46,276 nucleotides of DNA from Chitinophagales bacterium (GTDB taxonomy: Bacteria > Bacteroidota > Bacteroidia > Chitinophagales > Chitinophagaceae). Positions 40,419 through 46,276 of this stretch are shown in pieces. The notes under the pieces were generated by a model. That model worked only from the letters and a program-made list of their open reading frames with translations. It had not been told where the DNA came from and did no database searches. Made by a program: the position numbers and the translations under genes. The stretch is from NCBI GenBank assembly GCA_015655125.1, contig JAATFP010000024.1, forward strand, positions 1 to 46,276, read 5' to 3'. Positions within the stretch are counted from its first letter, which is position 1. Each line of letters opens with the position of its first letter.

Positions 40419-42263
40419 ATGGCAAGGTTAGAAAAGACAACGGACCTTATAGTATTTAACATGCTTAGGGTTAAAGGATTTGTTGACGGGAATTTTGACG
40501 ACCTCCGGGAGGGAGTCAAAACCTGGGCAAAAAAATCTTCCCATACAGAGATAAATGAAATACTCAAAAAAGCCTCTAAAAAGCAAACAGGGAAGATCGG
40601 CTTTCCTGAATATATCATTTTAGATGAGAAAAATAATATTGTTTTAATAATTGAGAATAAAAAAAGCGTCACAAAACACCTCTATCCCGAAATAGATAAA
40701 AATGTGGATACTTATGCTGTTAATGGAGCTTTATGGTATGCAAAATTTTTGAAAGAATCTTTTGACGTAATTGCAATTGCAATTTCCGGAAATTCAATAG
40801 GGAACCTCAAGATTGATACTTACGCCTGGAGAAAAATGTATGAAACATTTACCAATTTAAACATCCACGAACTTTTAGAAATTGCTAAATATCGCGATAT
40901 ATTATTACAATCAAAGAAATCCCAGGTAAATAAAAACTCTCTCAGTAAACTCACTGAAAAAGCCAATGAAATAAATGTTTTTTTGCGGGACTATATTGGT
41001 GTAATTGAGCATGAACGTTTATACTTGCTGGGATCTATTTTATTTGCGCTCGAAGACCCGATATTTAAAATGGCTTATGCACAAATAAATAATGATAATG
41101 ATTTATCCGAATTCGTATTTCAGACCGTAGAGCGCAAAATTAAAGGGTCGCAGTTAGATCAAAAAGATATAGTAATAAATGAATTAAAATCGGTGTTAAT
41201 CGGCCTTAAGGATTCCGGCAAAGAAAAGGTAAAGGAGATATTTCCTAATGGCGCTATTTTAGAATTGGTAAAAAGAGTAGATAATATACTTTTTGATTTG
41301 TATAAAAACAGTGAGTTAGACATGATGTCAACGTTTTTCAATGTGTTTTTATCTTATTCAACATCGGGGGGAAGTGATCTGGGAATTGTGTTAACACCCT
41401 CGCACATTACCTCATTATTCTCTGATTTGGCAGGCGTAAATTTAAAATCAAAAGTTTTAGATATCTGCGCCGGCACAGGTGGTTTTCTTACGAGTGCATG
41501 GAAAAGAATTTCGCTTGACCCCGGCATTTCATATTCCGATAAAGAAAAATTCAGAAAGAATAATATTTTTGGAGTTGAGAAGGAAAAGAGCATTTACACA
41601 ATTATTGCTCTTAATATGTTCATTAATAAAGACGGCAGATCCAATTTGTTTTACGGGGATGCTTTTAACCTGAAAAATAATTTAAGAAAATTCAATTGTA
41701 ATGTAGGGTTTTTAAATCCACCTTTTTCCGATACGGTATATGCCGAGATAAGTTTTGTGGAATTACTATTAGATAGCTTATTACCAGGTTCTACCGGTGT
41801 TGTGATATTACCTGTTAATTCTGTTTCGTCGAGAACAAAAAAGCATTCCGGGCTGGTGGAAATAAAAGAGCGTCTTCTGAATAAAAATAAGTTGGTCGCG
41901 TCCATTCAAATGCCGGGGCAACTGTTCTATCCCAAAGGAACGGAAACTGTGATCCTGGTTTTTGAAACAGGTGTTCAAAACAGCGGTGATACCTGGTTTG
42001 CCAAATTAGATGACGGATACACATTAATTAAACATCAAAAAACCCGGACACCTACCGAAAATGCGCCAATCAGGTATAAAGAATTTATGAATGCTTATTA
42101 CGATAAGTCTGATTCTTCATTTTCATTTTCAAAGGCAGTAACACCCGGGGAGCAATGGGTTTATACGGTACATTCTGATACGGAATATACTCTTTCAACA
42201 CAAGACTTTCAGAATACGGTAAATGAGTATATATCCTACCTGTTTTTAAACAACTATTTATAA
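40419..42263 (+). CDS. Restriction-modification fusion protein (BcgI-like: PD-(D/E)xK nuclease + N6-adenine methyltransferase)
   Basis: The product has 614 residues from the ATG at 40419 (a TTG at 40386 would add 11). An HsdR-N-like nuclease segment at about 55-125 reads GFPEYIILDEKNNIVLIIENKKS, with Glu64, Glu79 and Lys81 in the (P)D/E...ExK positions. It is followed by a helical linker and an HsdM-type methyltransferase: motif I DICAGTGGFL (from 348) and motif IV NPPF (433-436). One chain that cuts and methylates, with a separate specificity subunit 3 bp downstream, is the BcgI/type IIB-IIG layout. The N-terminal aspartate of the nuclease is a glutamate, a conservative change. The codon composition is AT-richer than in the flanks, suggesting transfer. 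Confidence 0.82.
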   Translation: MARLEKTTDLIVFNMLRVKGFVDGNFDDLREGVKTWAKKSSHTEINEILKKASKKQTGKIGFPEYIILDEKNNIVLIIENKKSVTKHLYPEIDKNVDTYAVNGALWYAKFLKESFDVIAIAISGNSIGNLKIDTYAWRKMYETFTNLNIHELLEIAKYRDILLQSKKSQVNKNSLSKLTEKANEINVFLRDYIGVIEHERLYLLGSILFALEDPIFKMAYAQINNDNDLSEFVFQTVERKIKGSQLDQKDIVINELKSVLIGLKDSGKEKVKEIFPNGAILELVKRVDNILFDLYKNSELDMMSTFFNVFLSYSTSGGSDLGIVLTPSHITSLFSDLAGVNLKSKVLDICAGTGGFLTSAWKRISLDPGISYSDKEKFRKNNIFGVEKEKSIYTIIALNMFINKDGRSNLFYGDAFNLKNNLRKFNCNVGFLNPPFSDTVYAEISFVELLLDSLLPGSTGVVILPVNSVSSRTKKHSGLVEIKERLLNKNKLVASIQMPGQLFYPKGTETVILVFETGVQNSGDTWFAKLDDGYTLIKHQKTRTPTENAPIRYKEFMNAYYDKSDSSFSFSKAVTPGEQWVYTVHSDTEYTLSTQDFQNTVNEYISYLFLNNYL

Positions 42264-42266
42264 TGT

Positions 42267-42800
42267 ATGTATACAAAAGTAAATTTGCTTAAATATTTTA
42301 ACATTGTGTCCGTTATTCAAAGCGACAAAATAAATTTCAATCTGTCGTCAAAGGAAGATGGTAAGGCTATTCCTTTTTTAGGAAGATCTGCATCCAACAA
42401 TGGGATTGTTGACTATGTTGAGCCACGGGTTGGATATGTAAATAAAGGCGGTACCATTACTATTGCATTAGATGGAAGTACCGGCGCCACATTTTACCAG
42501 CATCATGAGTATAGTTCCGGGCAAAATATTTGGATTCTCGAACCCCGGGAAGAATACTTTAAGGAATTTGATCCTGAAATTGCAATATTCCTGATCACAA
42601 CAATAAAGAAAGCTGTTGTTGCTTATTCGTGGAACTTATCACTTACGAAGACAAGATTGTCTGCTGTGAACATCTTATTACCTCTTCATAAAAAGAGCGA
42701 GGTTGTAAATACTGATCTTATTAAAAAGGAAATGAGTCATTTGCGGCATATCGGTTTAATAAAAAACATTCCTGCTAAAAGAATAAACGTTGATAAGTAA
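42267..42800 (+). CDS. Half-size specificity (S) subunit, single target-recognition domain
   Basis: The 177-residue protein has the type I/BcgI target-recognition-domain pattern: IPFLGRSASNNGIVDYVEPRVGYVNKGGTITIALDGSTGATFYQHHEYSSGQNIWIL, then a helical connector ending in LRHIGLIKNI. Ordinary S subunits hold two such domains (about 350-450 residues) and read a bipartite site. This one has a single domain and would have to dimerise to read a palindromic bipartite target, or read only a half site. It begins 3 bp after the methyltransferase-nuclease stop. The following 290 bp (42801-43090) contain no recognisable gene. Confidence 0.82.
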   Translation: MYTKVNLLKYFNIVSVIQSDKINFNLSSKEDGKAIPFLGRSASNNGIVDYVEPRVGYVNKGGTITIALDGSTGATFYQHHEYSSGQNIWILEPREEYFKEFDPEIAIFLITTIKKAVVAYSWNLSLTKTRLSAVNILLPLHKKSEVVNTDLIKKEMSHLRHIGLIKNIPAKRINVDK

Positions 42801-43092
42801 TATTTAATTATTTTCCAGCATTGGTCTATTCGGCTTGAGATTTAACCGATAATAAAACATATTCCAAGCTATCTATAATCGGGCCGTCCTTTTTTACAAT
42901 CCCCCAGTTTTTATCGCCCAACCTTCAGAAAAATGTAGCTGGTTTTTAATCAATTCATCACGTAATGTATTGGCCGTTCCATGAAGTACGGGTCACAATG
43001 CCGTTATCATTGCATGATGTATTATCACACCGTGTAATCGCTGGTTCCTTTATAGCTGCTTTCAAGAAAAGTTTCCATGTGAATAAATATTA

Positions 43093-43125
43093 TTTTGAAA
43101 TACTAAAATATTTAGTAAATTTATG
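43093..43125 (+). promoter_or_regulatory. Promoter with CTAAA...TTAG operator-like site (2H phosphoesterase)
   Basis: TTTTG (43093-43097), an 18-nt spacer and TAAATTTA (43116-43123) approximate a -33/-7 pair. The spacer holds ACTAAA-ATA-TTTAGT (43102-43116). The same arrangement, with CTAAATAAATTAG in the spacer, occurs at 46207-46219 before a radical SAM gene. Confidence 0.55.
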
Positions 43126-43159
43126 CTAAATAATTTGGCCTGTCAAAATATTGTTTATT

Positions 43160-43774
43160 ATGAAAGCGATCGTCAACAATGTTCCCGGTTATAAGATGTA
43201 TGAATACCTGGTAATTCTTAATCCTCACGAGGATCTGCGGGAAAAGATAATGAAGGTAAGGCAGGATTTTTTTGAAAAATATAAAGCATCCTCTGCGGTG
43301 TATGGTAAGCCGCATCTTACATTGGTCAATTTTGTTCAATACGAAATGGCCGAAGAGCGTATCCTCAACCGCCTCAAAGCAATTGGTATGGGCTATCACC
43401 CGATAAGGATAGAGCTAAAAGATTACGGCAGTTTTCCGGCGCATACTATATATATAAATGTAACGAGCAAAGTGCCGATACATGGACTGGTAAAAACAAT
43501 CCGCACGGAAGCGCAGCAGCTGATGAAGCTCAACAATGATAACAAGCCGTATTTCATTATGGAGCCGCATATCACTATTGCACGCAAGCTGCAGCCCTGG
43601 CAGTATGAAAAAGGCTGGCTGGAATATAGTAACAAGCATTTTACCGGCCGCTTTATAGCCGATGCCATGTTGCTGCTCAAAAGGCCGGTGGGTGAACTGC
43701 GGTACCAGATAGCGGGTAGATTTGAATTTCAAAATCTACCGGTAAACACTACGCAGGGTGCGCTTTTTGGTTGA
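43160..43774 (+). CDS. 2H phosphoesterase (2'-5' RNA ligase/LigT-like) family protein
   Basis: The product has 204 residues from the ATG at 43160. The two hallmark H-x-T/S-h motifs are present: PHLTLVNF (His52-Leu-Thr54) and PHITIARKL (His137-Ile-Thr139), about 85 residues apart, as in LigT and cyclic phosphodiesterases. The enzyme probably hydrolyses or forms 2',3'-cyclic or 2'-5' phosphodiester bonds of RNA or small nucleotides in the cytosol. The opening MKAIVNNVPGYKMYEYLVILNP is typical for the Bacteroidota group. A radical SAM gene follows 250 bp on, and a shared operator-like motif links it to the radical SAM gene at the window end. Confidence 0.88.
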   Translation: MKAIVNNVPGYKMYEYLVILNPHEDLREKIMKVRQDFFEKYKASSAVYGKPHLTLVNFVQYEMAEERILNRLKAIGMGYHPIRIELKDYGSFPAHTIYINVTSKVPIHGLVKTIRTEAQQLMKLNNDNKPYFIMEPHITIARKLQPWQYEKGWLEYSNKHFTGRFIADAMLLLKRPVGELRYQIAGRFEFQNLPVNTTQGALFG

Positions 43775-44025
43775 GATCCCGCAGAGTTTTTGCACTCAGC
43801 CGATGCGGATTTAGGAGATCTTAGAATATGTATATCCGCAGGCTTTAGAGACAATAGGAATTGAAAGTTGGTCCGTACCCCATGAATATGACTTTAAACT
43901 TCATCGGTGATTTGTCTCATCGGGCCCGGCCTTCCCTGCTGAGGAAAAAATCTTCGAATTCAGTATCATCTGCGTGCAGCAAATGCCGCAGGCGTTCTAA
44001 ACAAACCATTATCAATAAACAAACC

Positions 44026-45135
44026 ATGGACGATAAACTCAAACAAGATCATCATAAGGTTACTGCTGCTGGCCAGGCCGAAGAAACACAATACAAGGCC
44101 GGGCGCGGCGCTCAGTTCAATACAAAAAACAGGTTTTTAAAAAATGAAACTACCAAAGAACACATTGAAGGAATAGACGACTGGGAAGAAGCGAATGTAA
44201 AGACGCAATACATAGAAATGCAATCCAAAACCATTGTAAACAAAGTGGAGAGCAAAGATGTGGGTATGGGCTATAGCATGAATCCCTATGCGGGCTGCGA
44301 GCATGGCTGTATTTATTGCTATGCCCGTAATGTGCATGAATATTGGGGCTACAGCGCGGGACTGGATTTTGAACAAAAGATACTTATCAAAAAAAATGCG
44401 CCGCAACTGCTACGCAAATTTCTGATGCATCCGAAGTGGGAGTGCGCACCCATCATGCTCAGCGGCAACACGGACTGTTACCAACCCGCCGAACAGCGAT
44501 ACCGTCTCACACGCGGTTTGCTGGAAGTGTGCAACGAATTCAACCAACCGGTGGGTATCCTTACCAAAAACTCGTGGATACTGAAAGATAAAGATGTGCT
44601 GCAGGACATGGCACGCAAAAACATTGTGTCGGCCATGGTAAGCATTACCTCTTTTAATGAAGACCTGCGGCGCATCATGGAGCCGCGCACTACCACGGCC
44701 AGACAAAAGCTAAAAGTGATTGAGGAACTGAGCAAAGCCGGCGTGCGCATGGGCATTATGATGGGGCCGATGATACCGGGGCTCAACGAGCATGAAATGC
44801 AGCGGATCATGAAGGCGGCCGCAGATCACGGTGCCACGTTTACCGCCTACACCTTCATCCGGCTCAATGGCGCGATCAAGTTTTTGTTTCACGACTGGCT
44901 CTATAAAAATTTCCCCAATCATGCCGACAAAGTATGGCACCTGATAGAGCAAAGTCATGATGGTAAAGTAAACGATACCCGTTGGGGCGTACGCATGCGC
45001 GGCGAAGGTGGCATTGCAGATATGGTAGCACAAACGTATCGGAAATATGGCAGGCTGTATAATATGAATGCAGAAGAATGGAGCCTGGATACATCTCAAT
45101 TTAAACGGCCGGGCGCCCAGGGGATATTATTTTAA
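44026..45135 (+). CDS. PA0069-family radical SAM protein (SplB-like)
   Basis: The product has 369 residues from the ATG at 44026; the frame is open 55 codons upstream, but that part is basic and low-complexity, unlike the family. The radical SAM cluster is CEHGCIYCYA (Cys91, Cys95, Cys98), preceded by MNPYAG. The conserved SGNTDCYQPAEQRYRLTRGLLEV, KNSWILKDKDVLQDMARKNIVSAMVSIT and RTTTARQKLKVIEELSKAGVRMGIMMGPMIPGLNEHEM complete the TIM-barrel core. It is related to spore photoproduct lyase. A nucleic-acid repair or modification role is usually suspected but is unproven. The 43775-44025 gap has no gene I can support. Confidence 0.9.
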   Translation: MDDKLKQDHHKVTAAGQAEETQYKAGRGAQFNTKNRFLKNETTKEHIEGIDDWEEANVKTQYIEMQSKTIVNKVESKDVGMGYSMNPYAGCEHGCIYCYARNVHEYWGYSAGLDFEQKILIKKNAPQLLRKFLMHPKWECAPIMLSGNTDCYQPAEQRYRLTRGLLEVCNEFNQPVGILTKNSWILKDKDVLQDMARKNIVSAMVSITSFNEDLRRIMEPRTTTARQKLKVIEELSKAGVRMGIMMGPMIPGLNEHEMQRIMKAAADHGATFTAYTFIRLNGAIKFLFHDWLYKNFPNHADKVWHLIEQSHDGKVNDTRWGVRMRGEGGIADMVAQTYRKYGRLYNMNAEEWSLDTSQFKRPGAQGILF

Positions 45136-45234
45136 AATCTGATTGAGCAACTTTCTGTGAGCCTCACAGACGTTTAAGAATATAATACCGCAAATGGATA
45201 AAGATCTGAGAATATTATTTCTAAACCGGAATTT

Positions 45235-45603
45235 ATGAAAGCAATCACAAACGACTACCTCGCAGAAATCATACTTCGTTACGTAAACAAAGACATATTG
45301 GTACACCGGGCATCGAAAAATAATTTTTTAACGCATCAAAATTTCCCATGTGCCACCGATGCTGAACTGCTCGATTTTATACAAACAATTCCCTACTTTG
45401 ATGTGAGCATTAAAAACTTTCTCCTGGGCAACCTTCCTACGCAGTCCATCATTGTGAGCCAGAACTGGGAAATAGAATTTTTGAAAAAGACACAGCAATG
45501 GGCCGAAAGCTTTGAATGGCTGCACGGCGATGATTTTTATTTGAGCGATGCGCATATCAATAGCATTAAAAAGAATATTTTATTTTTATCGCTGCCCTAT
45601 TAA
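45235..45603 (+). CDS. Hypothetical protein
   Basis: The 122-residue protein is one I cannot assign to a family. It is soluble, mildly acidic and rich in aromatic residues (FQ, WE, FEWLHGDDFYLS) with no signal peptide, cysteine cluster or membrane segment. Predicted structure is mostly helical. The ATG at 45235 follows AT-rich DNA 100 bp after the radical SAM gene on the same strand, so it may belong to that transcript. The codon usage looks like the neighbours, and the frame is uninterrupted, which supports it being real. Confidence 0.6.
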   Translation: MKAITNDYLAEIILRYVNKDILVHRASKNNFLTHQNFPCATDAELLDFIQTIPYFDVSIKNFLLGNLPTQSIIVSQNWEIEFLKKTQQWAESFEWLHGDDFYLSDAHINSIKKNILFLSLPY

Positions 45604-45725
45604 TGGCATTGGCCGTCATCTAACTGCGGCAGACTGAGTCGTGGCCACCGAGCCACAACGAAAATGAGGAAGTCGGATAAAAATGCGCAGATCAGCAGGT
45701 GGTGTTTAAATTTAATCCCTGATAT

Positions 45726-46097
45726 CTATCCAAAGTTTTCCGTAAAAAACTCCACAAGCTTTTCATCACTCATCTCTTCCGAAGTAGAATCAGACGTTTT
45801 AGTATTTTTAAATTGGGCAGTGTCTGCCAAAAAATGGTTGAACTGTTCCTGCGCTTCCCCAATTCCGGTAACATGTACCACGTCTGCATTTTGCATGTGC
45901 GAAGCGATTTCTTTGAAAAATTTTGCCTGTAGTGTCTTTTCCTGGTTGTGTTCGTTTTTTTCGCTGGAGTTACCGGAAGTATGTTCGCCGGTTACGTGGG
46001 CCAGGATAATAAAATTTCCTGTGTCTGCATTTTCTCGTCCCACTACCGTGGCTTTATTTTTATTCATCCAAATTCCAAATTGCTTTCGGTTACTCAT
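45726..46097 (-). CDS. Small eRF1-like/host-attachment-type cytosolic protein
   Basis: The product has 123 residues from the ATG at 46097 (MSNRKQFGIWMNKNKATVVGRE); the frame is open 35 codons upstream but without family-like sequence. FIILAHVTGEH...EKTLQAKFFKEIASHMQNADVVHVTGIGEAQEQFNHFLADTAQFKN has the pattern of the RNase-H/eRF1-domain-2-like 'host attachment' and translation-associated proteins (GxGxAxxxF...L). The Ser/Thr/Asp-rich tail (NTKTSDSTSEEMSDEKLVEFF) is characteristic of the Bacteroidota version. Binding to stalled ribosomes or RNA is a family-level guess. It is divergent from the radical SAM gene at the window end, sharing a 134-bp intergenic region. Confidence 0.6.
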   Translation of the reverse strand: MSNRKQFGIWMNKNKATVVGRENADTGNFIILAHVTGEHTSGNSSEKNEHNQEKTLQAKFFKEIASHMQNADVVHVTGIGEAQEQFNHFLADTAQFKNTKTSDSTSEEMSDEKLVEFFTENFG

Positions 46098-46196
46098 GAT
46101 TGATTTTTTTAGTGTACTCCTGTAATTCAATAACCGGACCGCAAATATTAGCTTCCTTATATTACCCGAAATAGGGTATAACAACTTAGTTGTTTT

Positions 46197-46227
46197 TTGC
46201 AAAATGCTAAATAAATTAGTATTTTTG
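46197..46227 (+). promoter_or_regulatory. Strong promoter with CTAAA...TTAG operator-like site (second radical SAM gene)
   Basis: TTG (46197-46199), a 20-nt spacer and TATTTTTG (46220-46227) fit the consensus exactly. The spacer holds CTAAATAAATTAG (46207-46219). The ATG follows the -7 box after only 4 nt, so the transcript would be leaderless or nearly so. Confidence 0.75.
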
Positions 46228-46231
46228 TGTC

Positions 46232-46276
46232 ATGAATTCTGACCGCATAACTGAAAAACTTACCATCCTTGCCGAC
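46232..46276 (+). CDS. Start of a radical SAM protein (DNA modification/repair type), partial
   Basis: Only 15 codons are in the window: MNSDRITEKLTILAD. The pattern (E/R)KLxILADAAKYD at the extreme N-terminus is typical of the 'putative DNA modification/repair radical SAM' family that is usually encoded beside a uracil-DNA-glycosylase-like gene. The promoter geometry supports this start. The remaining sequence lies outside, so the family call is provisional. Confidence 0.55.
   Translation, partial: MNSDRITEKLTILAD

Noticed and set aside
40419..42263. PglX/BREX methyltransferase
   Set aside because: At 614 residues it is about half the size of PglX. It carries a nuclease motif and is followed by a specificity subunit, and no other BREX gene is nearby.
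42801..43090. A degraded gene between the S subunit and the 2H phosphoesterase
   Set aside because: Several short stretches on the minus strand look coding, but no frame stays open or resembles a known family, so I cannot support a feature.
1..46276. CRISPR array, prophage structural genes or rRNA
   Set aside because: No regularly spaced direct repeats with unique spacers, no capsid/tail/terminase proteins and no rRNA sequence were seen.

Overview
The window looks like a chromosomal segment of a Bacteroidota bacterium, most likely of the Chitinophagaceae/Sphingobacteriia kind. The evidence is the many TonB-dependent outer-membrane receptors, lipoproteins with short signal peptides, -33/-7 promoters of the TTG-N18-20-TAnnTTTG type, weak or absent Shine-Dalgarno sites, DUF3857, OMP_b-brl and MbnP families, and tRNA genes without an encoded CCA end. 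No rRNA, CRISPR array or origin is visible.

Layout. 1-0.95 kb: an IS21-like terminus cuts off a tyrosine recombinase that starts just downstream of a tRNA-Arg(CCG), so this is the edge of a tRNA-integrated element. 1-8.3 kb: MarC protein, TonB receptor, Cys-rich CWC protein, acyl-CoA thioesterase, then a vitamin B12 uptake unit (cobalamin riboswitch, BtuB-like receptor, YncE/DUF5074-type propeller lipoprotein) and tRNA-Gln(CTG). 8.5-11.9 kb: two gene remnants (TetR tail, internally deleted FAD monooxygenase), zinc alcohol dehydrogenase, 3-methyladenine glycosylase I, and a DUF2975/XRE pair. 12.2-15.4 kb: amino acid permease and a Glu/Leu-type dehydrogenase that appears to be controlled by a palindromic promoter site plus a leader-peptide attenuator.

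15.7-23.4 kb is the accessory highlight. A 7.7 kb AT-rich island lies between tRNA-Lys(CTT) and a 17-bp direct copy of that tRNA's 3' end, which still carries what looks like the old tRNA terminator. Inside it, two diverged direct copies of an IS21-like end bracket a CBASS-type operon: DUF2188 protein, CD-NTase, HORMA (Cap7), TRIP13-like AAA+ (Cap6), 2TM-NUDIX effector (Cap16-like), and a second, membrane-anchored nucleotidyltransferase with an intact-looking active site. An MqsR-like toxin with a Panacea/SocA-domain antitoxin lies upstream of it, behind a 28-bp perfect palindrome. The two-NTase arrangement is the most unusual system in the window.

23.5-27.3 kb: a probable copper locus on the minus strand (YHS lipoprotein, CDICGCG outer-membrane protein, MbnH-like di-haem enzyme, MbnP, small Cys protein). 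27.6-30.6 kb: amino acid permease, VOC pseudogene with an in-frame stop, PLP-dependent sulfur amino acid enzyme. 30.6-34.5 kb: two tandem DUF3857/transglutaminase-like proteins, the second without catalytic residues. 34.7-40.2 kb: TolC and HlyD-type export components plus a TonB-type receptor. 40.4-42.8 kb: a BcgI-like restriction-modification pair with a half-size specificity subunit. 43.1-46.3 kb: 2H phosphoesterase, PA0069-type radical SAM protein, a hypothetical protein, an eRF1-like small protein and the first 15 codons of a second radical SAM gene. Two promoters here share a CTAAA...TTAG operator-like site, suggesting a small nucleic-acid-repair regulon.

A REP-like repeat (core GAGCTTGTCGAAG) recurs in at least six intergenic gaps.
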